Shown in pieces: positions 23,836 to 32,771 of a stretch of 64,000 bases of DNA. The DNA comes from Methylorubrum rhodinum (GTDB lineage: Bacteria > Pseudomonadota > Alphaproteobacteria > Rhizobiales > Beijerinckiaceae). A model generated the notes under the pieces. That model saw only the letters and a program-made list of their open reading frames with translations, ran no database searches and was not told where the DNA came from. The stretch lies in NCBI RefSeq assembly GCF_014199935.1, contig NZ_JACHOP010000026.1, positions 1 through 64,000 of the forward strand, in the 5' to 3' direction. Every line of letters starts with the position of its first letter. Position 1 is the stretch's first letter. Position numbers and translations under genes: made by a program.

Positions 23836-26514
23836 TCAGGCGGCGTTGCGCGCAAGCGCTCCGGGCAGGAGCTTGCGGATCTCTGGGATGCACGAGCCGC
23901 AATTCGTCCCCGCCTTGCAGGCCGCGCCCACCGCCTCGACCGAGCCGGCGCCGCCCGCGATGGCCGCCGTGATGACGTCGAGCCCGACGCCGTGGCAGGC
24001 GCAGACCACCGGGCCCGAGGAGGCACCGGCCGCTCGGCCCGAGAGCAGGGTGCGCCGATCCACCGCCTCGATGTCCGGTTGCGCAAACACCTGCTTGGCG
24101 AGTTCCCAGTCCGGCCGCCGGTCGCCCGGCGCGACCGAGAGGGCGGCGACGAGTTTTCCGTCCGAGTAGACGGCGCAGCGGTAGAGCCCGCGGGCGTGAT
24201 CGACGTATTCGGCCAACTCCTGGCCCGGAAACAGCCCGCGGATCGCCAGCGCCATCTCGCGCGAGCCCTCCTGCGTGGCGAAGATCAGGCCGGAGCCGCC
24301 CAAAACGGTTGCCCGCGCCCACCACCAGCCGGCGGGCGCGCTCAGCGGCGTGCGGGTGAGCAGGTAGCCGCGGGAGCGGTAGGCGATCGGTTCGATGGCG
24401 GCGGGCGTCGCCTTCAGCTCGGGCTGGCCGGAGACCGGATCGGGCACGCCGCGGGCGAGCGCGGCGGCGCGGCCGTCGGAGGCCGTCATGTCGCTCCAGT
24501 GCATCGGCACGAAGACCGAGCCCGGCCGCACGCCGTCCGTCACGGTCACCTCAACGGTGGCATGGCCGGCTTCCGTCGTCACCCGCGCGAAGCCGCCGTC
24601 CTTGAGGCCGAAGCGGGCCGCGTCGTCGGGATGGACCTCGACGAAGGGCACGGCGCGGTGGCCCGAGAGCCGCTGGCTTTTGCCGGTGCGGGTCATGGTG
24701 TGCCAGTGGTCGCGCACCCGGCCGGTGTTGAGAACCAGCGGGCGCGCCGCACTCGCGGCTTGCGCCAGAGCCGGGGGCTGCACCGCGACGAAGCGGGCGC
24801 GCCGGTCGAAGGTGAAGAAGCGCCCGTCGGTGAAGAGCCGGGCGCGGCCCTTGGTTTCGCGCTTCGGCAGCGGCCATTGCGCCGGAGGATGCGCGTCGTA
24901 GGCGCGGTCGGTGATCTCGGCCAGCCCCCCGATGTCGAAGTCGCGGGTGCCGTCGTTCTCGAAGGTCGAGAGCGCGGCGTGCTCGCGGAAGATCTCGGCC
25001 GCCGTGCGGTAGGAGAAGGCGTCGCCGAAGCCGAGGCGGCGGGCGACGTCGCCCATGATCGCCCAATCAGCCCGCGCCTCGCCCGGCGCCTTGAGGAAGG
25101 CGCGCTGGCGCGAGATGCGCCGCTCGGAATTCGTCACTGTGCCGTCCTTCTCGCCCCAGGCGAGCGCGGGCAGCAGCACGGTCTTCTTGGCACGCGCCCG
25201 CGCGCTGTCGCTGGTCGCGATCGCCTCCGACACGACGTAGAGATCGAGGCCGGCAATCGCCTCGCGGATGCGGTCGGCCCGCGGCATCGAGACCAGCGGG
25301 TTGGTGCCCATCACCCACAGCGCCTTGATCTTCCCCCGCTCGATGGCCTCGAACAGGGCGACCGCCTTCATCCCCTCGCCGGTGATGATGTTGGGTGCCT
25401 TCCAGAACCGGCGGACGCGGTCGACCTCCTCGGGGGCGAAATGCATGTGGGCGGCCAGCATGTTGGCCAAGCCGCCGACCTCGCGCCCGCCCATGGCGTT
25501 GGGCTGACCCGTCAGCGAGAGCGGGCCCATGCCGGGTCGCCCGATCCGCCCGGTGGCGAGGTGGCAGTTGATGATGGCGTTGCCCTTGTCGGTGCCCTGC
25601 GCCGACTGGTTCACGCCCTGGCTGAAGCCGGTGACGACCTTCTGGGTCTTGGCGAACAGATCGAAGAAGGCCTGGACGTCCGCTTCCGCGAGCCCGGTCG
25701 CCTGCGCGGTGGCCGCGGCGCTCGGCGCGATCTGGCGGGCGCGCTCGATGGCGCCCTCGAAGCCGGCGGTGTGCTCCTCGATGAAGCGGACATCGAGCTT
25801 CCCGGCATTCGCGAGGTGGACGAGGAGGCCCGAGAACAGGGCGGTGTCGGTGCCGGGGTCGATGCCGAGGTGGAGGTCGGCTTCCTCGCCGGTCTGGGTG
25901 CGGCGGGGATCGACCGTGACGATCCGCGTGCCGCGCTTGCTGCGGGCGTCGATCATCCGGCGGAACAGGATGGGATGGCACCACGCGGCGTTGGAGCCGA
26001 CGAGCACGATCACGTCGGCCTCGTCGAGATCCTCGTAGCAGCCCGGCACCGTGTCGGAGCCGAAGGCGCGGCGGTGGGCCGCGACCGCCGACGACATGCA
26101 GAGCCGCGAGTTCGTGTCGACGTGGGGCGTGCCCAGAAAGCCCTTCGCCAGCTTGTTGGCGACGTAGTAATCCTCGGTCAGCAACTGGCCCGAGAGGTAG
26201 AAGGCGATCGAATCCGGCCCGTGCCGCTCGGCAATGCGCTTGAGGCCGCCCGCGACGGCGCCGAGCGCGCCTTCCCAGGACGCCGCCTGACCGTCGACCA
26301 TGGGCTTGAGCAGCCGGTCCTGCAGGTCGACGGTCTCGCCGAGCGCCGAGCCCTTGGAGCAGAGGCGGCCGAAATTCGCCGGATGCTCGGGATCGCCCGC
26401 GATTCCCACCCCGCCCTGCCCGTCCGGCGTGGCCAGCACGCCGCAGCCGACCCCGCAATAGGGGCAGGTCGTCTTCACCGCGGGCGCGGCGAGAGCGGGG
26501 GTGGGTTGGGTCAT
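23836..26514 (-). CDS. nasA: Assimilatory nitrate reductase catalytic subunit
   Basis: This 892-residue molybdenum bis-MGD enzyme reduces nitrate to nitrite in the cytoplasm. The N-terminal [4Fe-4S] ligands are CPYCGVGCGV and RLCSKG. Core oxidoreductase motifs include NSRLCMSSAVAAHRRAFGSD, LVGSNAAWCHP and ATGRIGRPGMGPLSLTGQPN. The C-terminus has an extra BFD-type [2Fe-2S] domain (VCACHGVG, ACKAGTNCGSCIPEI), as in the NasA group that takes electrons without NasB. No signal peptide is present. cysG follows on the same strand. Nitrite reductase and a transporter are not in the window. Confidence 0.93.
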   Translation of the reverse strand: MTQPTPALAAPAVKTTCPYCGVGCGVLATPDGQGGVGIAGDPEHPANFGRLCSKGSALGETVDLQDRLLKPMVDGQAASWEGALGAVAGGLKRIAERHGPDSIAFYLSGQLLTEDYYVANKLAKGFLGTPHVDTNSRLCMSSAVAAHRRAFGSDTVPGCYEDLDEADVIVLVGSNAAWCHPILFRRMIDARSKRGTRIVTVDPRRTQTGEEADLHLGIDPGTDTALFSGLLVHLANAGKLDVRFIEEHTAGFEGAIERARQIAPSAAATAQATGLAEADVQAFFDLFAKTQKVVTGFSQGVNQSAQGTDKGNAIINCHLATGRIGRPGMGPLSLTGQPNAMGGREVGGLANMLAAHMHFAPEEVDRVRRFWKAPNIITGEGMKAVALFEAIERGKIKALWVMGTNPLVSMPRADRIREAIAGLDLYVVSEAIATSDSARARAKKTVLLPALAWGEKDGTVTNSERRISRQRAFLKAPGEARADWAIMGDVARRLGFGDAFSYRTAAEIFREHAALSTFENDGTRDFDIGGLAEITDRAYDAHPPAQWPLPKRETKGRARLFTDGRFFTFDRRARFVAVQPPALAQAASAARPLVLNTGRVRDHWHTMTRTGKSQRLSGHRAVPFVEVHPDDAARFGLKDGGFARVTTEAGHATVEVTVTDGVRPGSVFVPMHWSDMTASDGRAAALARGVPDPVSGQPELKATPAAIEPIAYRSRGYLLTRTPLSAPAGWWWARATVLGGSGLIFATQEGSREMALAIRGLFPGQELAEYVDHARGLYRCAVYSDGKLVAALSVAPGDRRPDWELAKQVFAQPDIEAVDRRTLLSGRAAGASSGPVVCACHGVGLDVITAAIAGGAGSVEAVGAACKAGTNCGSCIPEIRKLLPGALARNAA

Positions 26515-26775
26515 GACGGATCCTCGGCGGATTCTTCTCGGTCACCGGACGGGGCGGAGCCGAGCAAGGATCGGGCCGGTGATCATGCGCGTGAATCCCA
26601 TGCGAGGCTGAGCCGGCGCATCGCCGAAGGGGGGACGAAGGTTGGGTCGGGTGAGCCCAAGGGCGAATGTCCGGACGCTCCTTCGCTCTGCTACTCTCGT
26701 CCAAAAGCACCGGATTCGTGGATTTCCGTCGAGCCGGACGCAGATAAGACGAGAGACGAACAGGGAGAGACGACC

Positions 26776-27216
26776 ATGAGCGAGCAGGCGCCCCACCCGG
26801 CCGAGACCGTCGATCCGGTCACCGCCGAGCAGGCCGACAACGCGGGCACGCCCTTGCGCGTCACGGCGACGCCGGCCGCGCTGGAACTGATCGCGGAGCT
26901 GAAATCCGAGTACGGCCCGGTGATGTTCCACCAGTCGGGCGGCTGCTGCGACGGCTCCTCGCCGATGTGCTACGCGGTGGGCGACTTCATCACCGGCGAC
27001 GGCGACGTCCATCTCGGCCAAGTCGGTGGCGCGGATTTCTTCATCTCGCGCTCGCAGTTCGGCGTCTGGAAGCACACCCACATCATCCTCGACGTGGTGC
27101 CGGGCCGCGGCGGCATGTTTTCCCTGGAAAACGGCCGCGAGAAGCGGTTCCACATCCGCTCGCGGCTGTTCTCGCAGGCGGAGAACGAGGCGCTGGCGGG
27201 CGCTTGCAGGATTTGA
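26776..27216 (+). CDS. DUF779 domain protein
   Basis: This 146-residue protein contains the DUF779 signature: MFHQSGGCCDGSSPMCY, then ITGDGDVHLG and SRSQFGVWKHTHIILDVVPG. It ends with ENGREKRFHIRSRLF. The family is often encoded beside aldehyde dehydrogenases, and its biochemical role is unknown. The conserved CC and distal C could bind metal. It is divergent from nasA with a 261-base gap that holds no other gene. ATG 26776 follows GGGAGAG. Confidence 0.88.
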   Translation: MSEQAPHPAETVDPVTAEQADNAGTPLRVTATPAALELIAELKSEYGPVMFHQSGGCCDGSSPMCYAVGDFITGDGDVHLGQVGGADFFISRSQFGVWKHTHIILDVVPGRGGMFSLENGREKRFHIRSRLFSQAENEALAGACRI

Positions 27217-27241
27217 TCGACACGGTGCGCATTCCATCGTC

Positions 27242-27288
27242 GCCGCCGTCGTTCCGGGGCCGCGGAGCGGAACCCGGAACGACGGCGG
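27242..27288. repeat. Family C short palindrome
   Basis: CCGCCGTCGTTCCGGG and CCCGGAACGACGGCGG face each other around a short loop. It is one half-unit of the family C repeat between the convergent DUF779 and egtD genes, a good position for a bidirectional terminator. Confidence 0.75.
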
Positions 27289-27316
27289 CCGAACGGTTGA
27301 GCCGGGACCTGTGCCC

Positions 27317-28294
27317 TCAGCCCATCCGGCGCAGGGCGTGGACCGAGAACAGCCCGTCGGCATCGGTCCAGGCCTCCACGGCCGACCAGCCGGCCCGCGC
27401 CGCGAGCGCCCGGAAGCTGGCAATCGTGTACTTGTAGCTGTTCTCGGTGTGGATCGACTCGCCCTCGGCGAAGGCGAAGGCGCGGCCCGCGACGTGGATC
27501 GTCTGTGCGACACGGCTGACGAGATGCATCTCGATGCGCGACTCCGCCTCGGTGAAGACGGCGCGGTGCGCGAAGGTTTCGGGATCGATGTCGCCGGCCA
27601 GCTCGCGGTTGATCCGATGCAACAGGTTGAGGTTGAACGCCGCGGTGACGCCGGCCGCGTCGTCGTAGGCGGCCTCCAGCACGGCGCGGTCCTTCACCAG
27701 ATCGACGCCGACGATCAGCGTCGCCCCCTCCCCCAGGATGCGGCCGAACCCGTCGAGGAGGCGAGCGGCCTCCGCGGGCTCGAAATTGCCGATGGTCGAG
27801 CCGGGGAAGAAGCCGGCGAGCGGCCGGTCGGATAGGCTCTGCGGCAGGGCGAAGGGCCGGGTGAAGTCGGCCACCACCGGCGCGACGGGCAGCGCGGGAA
27901 GGTCGGCCCGCAGCGCTTCGGCCTGCTCGCGTAAAAACTCGGCGGACACGTCGACCGGCACGTAGGCCGACAGGCCCGGCAGGTGCCGCAGCAAGCGGCG
28001 CAGCTTCACCGTGGAGCCGCTGCCGAATTCGACCAGCGCCGCGCCCTCGGGCAGGTGTGCCGCGATCTCGGGGCCACGCTCGTCGAGGATGCGCAGCTCC
28101 GTGCGGGTCGGGTAATATTCCGGCAGGACCGTGATTTTTTCGAACAGGGCCGAGCCGGCGGCGTCGTAGAAGTACTTGGCCGAGAGCGTCTTGGGGTTCG
28201 CGGCGAGGCCGTCCCATACATCTGTCAGGAACAGGCCGTTCTCGGGCAGCGATACGGTCGGCGCTTCGGCGCTCAGGCGGGGATCGATCGTCAC
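27317..28294 (-). CDS. egtD: L-histidine N-alpha-methyltransferase EgtD
   Basis: This 325-residue SAM-dependent enzyme trimethylates histidine to hercynine, the first step of ergothioneine synthesis. The SAM-binding motif is VEFGSGSTVKLRRLL. FFPGSTIGNFEP and HTENSYKYT are family signatures. It lies 105 bases downstream of egtB on the same strand, probably one operon. Other ergothioneine genes (egtA, egtC, egtE) are not seen here. Confidence 0.95.
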   Translation of the reverse strand: MTIDPRLSAEAPTVSLPENGLFLTDVWDGLAANPKTLSAKYFYDAAGSALFEKITVLPEYYPTRTELRILDERGPEIAAHLPEGAALVEFGSGSTVKLRRLLRHLPGLSAYVPVDVSAEFLREQAEALRADLPALPVAPVVADFTRPFALPQSLSDRPLAGFFPGSTIGNFEPAEAARLLDGFGRILGEGATLIVGVDLVKDRAVLEAAYDDAAGVTAAFNLNLLHRINRELAGDIDPETFAHRAVFTEAESRIEMHLVSRVAQTIHVAGRAFAFAEGESIHTENSYKYTIASFRALAARAGWSAVEAWTDADGLFSVHALRRMG

Positions 28295-28399
28295 GCAGAC
28301 ACTCCGGTAGAGCGGAAGGCGATAGGGGTCGCTAGATACTTGTGCCGCATCGGCTTTTTCCGAAAGCTGGGTCCCACCTTTCGGGCCGATGCTCCGGCG

Positions 28400-29662
28400 T
28401 CAGGCGGTCGCGTCCGCGAGCCTCAGGCCCGTGAACTGCCAACGCTGGTGGGGGTAGAAGAAGTTGCGGTAGCCGATCCGGGCATGGCCCTCGGGCGTCG
28501 CCACCGAGGAGCCGCGCAGCACGACCTGGCCCGACATGAACTTGCCGTTGTACTCGCCGAGCGCGCCGGAGACCGGGCGATAGCCCGGATAGGGGCCGTA
28601 GGCGCTGCGGGTCCATTGCCAGACGAGGCCGAAGGCGTCGTCGATCAGGCCCTCGCGCGCGGCGACCTCCCACTCGGCTTCCGTCGGCAGGTCGCGCCCG
28701 GCCCAGCGGGCATAGGCGTCGGCCTCGAAATAGCTGACATGGCGCACCGCCTCGTCCGGATCGACCGGCCGGCGGCCGGCGAGCGTCATGATCGACCAGC
28801 CGTCCGTCTCGCGGCGCCAGTAGCCCGGCGCCTCCCAGCCGTCGCGCTGGACGCAGAGCCAGCCGTCGTTGAGCCACAGCTCGGGCCGGGTGTAGCCGCC
28901 GTCGGCGATGAAGCCGAGCCAGTCGCGGTTGGTGACGAGCGCGCGGTCGATGGCGCCGCCGAGGATCAGGCTCTCGTGGCGCGGACTCTCGTTGTCGAAG
29001 GCGAAGCCGGTGCCGTCGTGGCCGATCCGGACGATGCCCTTTTCCAAGGCAGATCGGCCGGGCTTTGCCTGCGGCTTGGGCATCGCCCAGGCGGCGTCCA
29101 CGGTCGGATCGAGCGGGTTCTGCGCGAAGGCGTGCAGGATGTCGGTGTGCATCAATTCCTGATGCTGCTGCTCGTGGTAGAGCCCGATCTCCAGCACCGG
29201 CAGGATCTTTTCGAGCGCCTCGTCGGAGGCCTCGCGCAGCATCACGGTGACGGCGCGGTCGACATGGGCGCGGTAGCCTGCGGTCTCTTCGGCGGTCGGC
29301 CGGGTGATCATCCCCCGCAGGAAGCGCGGCTGCCGCGGCCCGGCCTGCACGTAATAGGAATTGAACAGGTAGTGCAGCCGCTCGTCGTAGGCGCGGTAGC
29401 CCGGCAGGTGCTCGGCCAGGAGGAACTGCTCGTAGAACCACGTCGTGTGGGCGCGGTGCCACTTGGTCGGGCTCGCATCCTCCATCGACTGGATCTGCTG
29501 GTCCTCCGGCGAGAGCAGAGCGGCGCGCCGCTCGGTCTCGTCGCGCACCGCGCGGAAGGCGGCGATCCAGGCGTCCCGGTCGGCGGGCCGGGCGTCAAGG
29601 GGCGGTGGCGGGAAGGCCGCTCTCGGCGGCCCGGAGTGAGGAAGTGCTGCGCTGGCGGCCAT
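28400..29662 (-). CDS. egtB: Ergothioneine biosynthesis sulfoxide synthase EgtB
   Basis: This 420-residue non-haem iron enzyme joins hercynine to a thiol donor with oxygen. The N-terminal DinB-like domain holds iron ligands in KWHRAHTTWFYEQ and in GLYHEQQHQELMHTD. The C-terminal formylglycine-generating-enzyme-like domain ends with YRNFFYPHQRWQFTGLRLA. The start ATG 29662 has GGGGAGG upstream. It belongs with the downstream egtD. The preference for cysteine or gamma-glutamylcysteine cannot be read reliably. Confidence 0.95.
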   Translation of the reverse strand: MAASAALPHSGPPRAAFPPPPLDARPADRDAWIAAFRAVRDETERRAALLSPEDQQIQSMEDASPTKWHRAHTTWFYEQFLLAEHLPGYRAYDERLHYLFNSYYVQAGPRQPRFLRGMITRPTAEETAGYRAHVDRAVTVMLREASDEALEKILPVLEIGLYHEQQHQELMHTDILHAFAQNPLDPTVDAAWAMPKPQAKPGRSALEKGIVRIGHDGTGFAFDNESPRHESLILGGAIDRALVTNRDWLGFIADGGYTRPELWLNDGWLCVQRDGWEAPGYWRRETDGWSIMTLAGRRPVDPDEAVRHVSYFEADAYARWAGRDLPTEAEWEVAAREGLIDDAFGLVWQWTRSAYGPYPGYRPVSGALGEYNGKFMSGQVVLRGSSVATPEGHARIGYRNFFYPHQRWQFTGLRLADATA

Positions 29663-29866
29663 GCGAAAAAACTCCTCCCCCGTCGAGCGGCGCAAATAGT
29701 CAGTGTTTGCTGCAGGGCAACGTTCGAGGGCGGTGGCCCGTTCGTCGCACCCGGCCCTTGGCCGAGAGGAAGCGCGGCCTTTTTGCAGCCGCAGTGAGGT
29801 GTCCTTAACCGTCCGGCCCGGAGACTGTTCTCTTCCATTCGCCGTGAGCGGGCCCGGGTGACGGTC

Positions 29867-30763
29867 ATGCGGATCGATCTGATGGCAGGGGCTACAAATT
29901 CCGCGACGAATTCCGCGACACGTGCCGCGATGCGTCCGGCGCACCACCTGCCGCCGGTGATCCTCGTGTTCGATTCGGGCCTCGGCGGACTGACCGTGCT
30001 GGAGCAGGTGCGCCGCGCCCGGCCCGACGCGGCCTATCTCTACGCCGCCGACGACGCGGCCTTCCCCTATGGCCGCTTGAGCGAGCCGCAGCTCGTCGCC
30101 CGCGTGCTGACCGTGATGGAGCGGCTGATCGCGCTCCACAGTCCCGATCTCGTGGTGATCGCCTGCAACACCGCCTCGACGGTCGTACTGCCCGCACTCC
30201 GCCAGCGCTTCGTCACGCCCTTCGTCGGGGTGGTGCCGCCGATCAAGCCGGCGGCCGCCTTGACCCGCTCCGGGCTGGTCTCGTTGCTCGCCACCCCCGG
30301 CACCGTGGCCCGCGCCTATACCCGCGACCTCGTGAAGAGCTACGCCGCGACCTGCACGGTGAGCCTCGTCGGCTCGGTCAACCTCGCCCGCTACGCCGAG
30401 GCCGAGATGGCCGGCGCAAAGGTGGCGGATTCCGACATCCTCGCCGAGATCGCCCCCTGCTTCGACGAGCGGGAGGACGGGCGGCGCACCGACGTGGTGT
30501 GCCTGTCCTGCACTCATTATCCGCTGCTGCTCTCCCGCTTCGAGCGTCTCGCCCCCTGGCCGGTGACGTGGATCGACCCGGCGCCCGCCATCGCCCGCCG
30601 GGTGGTGCAGCTCATGGGCGAGCCGGCCGATGCGCCGGACGCGCCGGAAGGGCTCGCGGTCTTCACCGGCGGCACCGGTCTCAACTCGGCGCTCGCCCGC
30701 GCGCTCGCCGGGCGGGGTCTCGCCGAGACGGTCGTCGAGGCGATGCCGCTGACCGCGGACTGA
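29867..30763 (+). CDS. murI: Glutamate racemase
   Basis: This protein of about 298 residues makes D-glutamate for peptidoglycan. Active-site features are VFDSGLGGLTVL, the first catalytic cysteine in VIACNTAST and the second in CLSCTHYPLL. The start is uncertain: ATGs at 29867, 29882 and 29930 and a GTG at 29858 are all in frame. The residues between carry a duplicated NSAT unit, so the conserved protein begins only after 29930. It is divergent from egtB and convergent with dgkA, whose stop is one base away. Confidence 0.9.
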   Translation: MRIDLMAGATNSATNSATRAAMRPAHHLPPVILVFDSGLGGLTVLEQVRRARPDAAYLYAADDAAFPYGRLSEPQLVARVLTVMERLIALHSPDLVVIACNTASTVVLPALRQRFVTPFVGVVPPIKPAAALTRSGLVSLLATPGTVARAYTRDLVKSYAATCTVSLVGSVNLARYAEAEMAGAKVADSDILAEIAPCFDEREDGRRTDVVCLSCTHYPLLLSRFERLAPWPVTWIDPAPAIARRVVQLMGEPADAPDAPEGLAVFTGGTGLNSALARALAGRGLAETVVEAMPLTAD

Positions 30764-30764
30764 G

Positions 30765-31112
30765 TCAGAACCGGTCGATCACCGCCGCCGCCCAGACCAG
30801 CGCGGCGATCCCCTGCGTCAGGAAGGCGCCCGCGGAGGCCAGATCCTTGACGATGCCGATGCGGGCGTGGCGGTCCGGGTGGAGGTGGTCGCACAGCTTC
30901 TCGACCGCCGTGTTGAGGAACTCGGCGCCGAGCATCAGCAGCAGGCTCGCCAGCAGCGCGACCCGGACCCAGAGCGAGCCGCCGAGCATCAGCGCGGCGG
31001 GCACGCCGAGGGCCAGCAGCACCAGCTCCAGCCGGATCGCCCGCTCGGTGCGCGCGCCGTAGATGAGGCCGCGCCAGGAATTCAGGAAGGCGAGCCACAG
31101 CGCCGTCATCAT
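30765..31112 (-). CDS. dgkA: Diacylglycerol kinase
   Basis: This 115-residue membrane enzyme phosphorylates diacylglycerol to recycle it into phospholipid. Three hydrophobic helices are present, and the active-site motif is AEFLNTAVEKLCDHL. The ATG at 31112 overlaps the stop of the upstream AbrB gene (ATGA), and a second ATG follows immediately. Translation is probably coupled. Confidence 0.92.
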   Translation of the reverse strand: MMTALWLAFLNSWRGLIYGARTERAIRLELVLLALGVPAALMLGGSLWVRVALLASLLLMLGAEFLNTAVEKLCDHLHPDRHARIGIVKDLASAGAFLTQGIAALVWAAAVIDRF

Positions 31113-32158
31113 CTGCCCTCCGGCGCCGCGCGGGCGATCCACCGGGCGAGGATCGGCCCGGTGAGCAGCACCACGAACAAGCGCAGGGTCTGCACGGCCA
31201 GCACGAAGGGCACGTCCACCTTCGAGCCGACCGCGATGATCGCCACCGAATCGAGCCCGCCGGGGCTCGTGGCGAGGAAGGCCGTGAGGTAGTCGATGGA
31301 CAGCCACCCGGTCAGGCCCCAGGCCCAAAGCGCGCAGATCGACACCATCGCCAGAGTCGCGGCGAGCACGCTCGGCAGGGCGTGCAGCACCGTGCGCACG
31401 GTGGCTCGCGTGAAGCGCAGGCCCACATACCAGCCGATGCCGGCATAGGCCGCCGCCAGCAGCGGCTCGGGCAGGGCGAGGTCGGCGAGCCCCGCGGCGT
31501 GGAGCCCGGCGCCGAGCCCCATCGGCCCGATCAGCGCCGCCGAGGGCAGGCGCAGCCACGTCGCGACGCTCGCCCCCACCACCGCGATGACCAGGGTGGC
31601 GGCGACCGAGAGGGCCGCGGGCGCCGCATGGCCGGGGGCGGATGCCGACGCTGACCCATCCGTCAGGAGCCGCGCGGCGAGGGAGGCCGAGACCACGACC
31701 ACCGCGACGCGCACGTATTGCATGAAGGCGACGAGCCGGGCGTCGGAGCCGTGATCCTCCGCCATCGCCACCATGGCGGCGGCCCCGCCCGGCGACGAGC
31801 CCCAGGCCGCCGTGGTGCCGGGCAGCACCTGAAAGCGGGTGAGCACGACGCCGACGCCGGCCGCGACCGCCACCGTGACGAGGACGACGGCGAGGATGAC
31901 GAGGCCGTCGTCGTGGAGAGTCCGGGCGATCTCGCCGGTCGCCGAATGCGCCACGAGGCAGCCGATGAACGATTGCGCCGCCAGGAAGCCGAGCCGCGGC
32001 ACCCGGATCGGCGCGCCGCGCACGCCGAACACGATCGCGACCAGCATCGGCCCGAGCAGGAAGGCGGCGGGAAAGCCCGCACGGCTCAAGGTCCAGCCGA
32101 GCAGGCCGGAGGCCGCGACGAGCGCCGCCCAGCCCAAAAGTTGCGGTCTGTCGATCAA
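31109..32158 (-). CDS. AbrB family membrane protein
   Basis: This 349-residue integral membrane protein is built as two similar halves. Each has a loop with SPGG (WGSSPGGAAAMVAMAED and ATSPGGLDSVAIIAVG), the mark of the AbrB or ammonia-monooxygenase-like transporter family (unrelated to the DNA-binding AbrB). About nine or ten hydrophobic segments are visible. Family members have been described as putative transporters or regulators, and the substrate is unknown. dgkA overlaps its end. Confidence 0.88.
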   Translation of the reverse strand: MIDRPQLLGWAALVAASGLLGWTLSRAGFPAAFLLGPMLVAIVFGVRGAPIRVPRLGFLAAQSFIGCLVAHSATGEIARTLHDDGLVILAVVLVTVAVAAGVGVVLTRFQVLPGTTAAWGSSPGGAAAMVAMAEDHGSDARLVAFMQYVRVAVVVVSASLAARLLTDGSASASAPGHAAPAALSVAATLVIAVVGASVATWLRLPSAALIGPMGLGAGLHAAGLADLALPEPLLAAAYAGIGWYVGLRFTRATVRTVLHALPSVLAATLAMVSICALWAWGLTGWLSIDYLTAFLATSPGGLDSVAIIAVGSKVDVPFVLAVQTLRLFVVLLTGPILARWIARAAPEGR

Positions 32159-32237
32159 GGGGAGCGTGAGCGGCGAAAAACGTCGAGCCGCCGCTACACC
32201 GGTTCGGCGCGCCTGTCACGGCGCGCCGCGGATGGGG

Positions 32238-32681
32238 TCAGCGCGACGGCTGCGCCGCGGCCCCCTCCCAGCCGCGCAGCGGGAAGACCCGGTCGTAGCC
32301 GAGGTTGAACGTGAAGGCGTAGACCACGAAGAAGATCGCGATGGCCAGATCCATGACGAAGGCTTGGGCCAAGCTGATGTCGAGATACCACGCGATCGGC
32401 GGCAGCAGGATCACGAGCAGACCCGCCTCGAACAGCAGGGCGTGACCGACCCGCAGCCCGAGGCTTTTGCGCGTATGGCCGATCCACCTTTGCATCGCCC
32501 GGTCGAAGCCGAGATTGTAGAGATAGTTCCACATCGTCGCGGCGAGCGCGCTGCCGATGCCGATCACGCCCATGTCGGAGCCGTGCAGGCCGAACAGCAG
32601 GCTGCCGAGCGGGATGATGAGGGCGAGCCCCAGAAGCTCGAACAGGATGGCGTGGCGAATACGGTCGCGCGTGCTGCGCAT
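32238..32681 (-). CDS. PACE-type efflux protein
   Basis: This 147-residue protein has four hydrophobic helices arranged as two bacterial-transmembrane-pair domains (ILFELLGLALIIPLGSLLFG, TMWNYLYNLGFDRAMQ, LLFEAGLLVILLPPIAWYL and AIFFVVYAFTFNLGYDRVFP). This is the architecture of the AceI/PACE family, which exports chlorhexidine and related biocides. It is divergent from a LysR regulator 90 bases away, the usual arrangement for this family. The true substrate is probably a native polyamine-like compound, by inference. Confidence 0.9.
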   Translation of the reverse strand: MRSTRDRIRHAILFELLGLALIIPLGSLLFGLHGSDMGVIGIGSALAATMWNYLYNLGFDRAMQRWIGHTRKSLGLRVGHALLFEAGLLVILLPPIAWYLDISLAQAFVMDLAIAIFFVVYAFTFNLGYDRVFPLRGWEGAAAQPSR

Positions 32682-32771
32682 GGTCTGGCCCTCGGGTGAG
32701 AGAAGTTGTCCGGGGTGTTCTATCTGCGGTAACCCGAGGATCAAGTTAGGACGTATCGGAAAAACAGATGG

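Noticed and set aside
23797..27216. A plus-strand open frame of 1139 codons across nasA
   Set aside because: Only its last 146 codons (DUF779, from 26776) look like protein; the rest is antisense to nasA.
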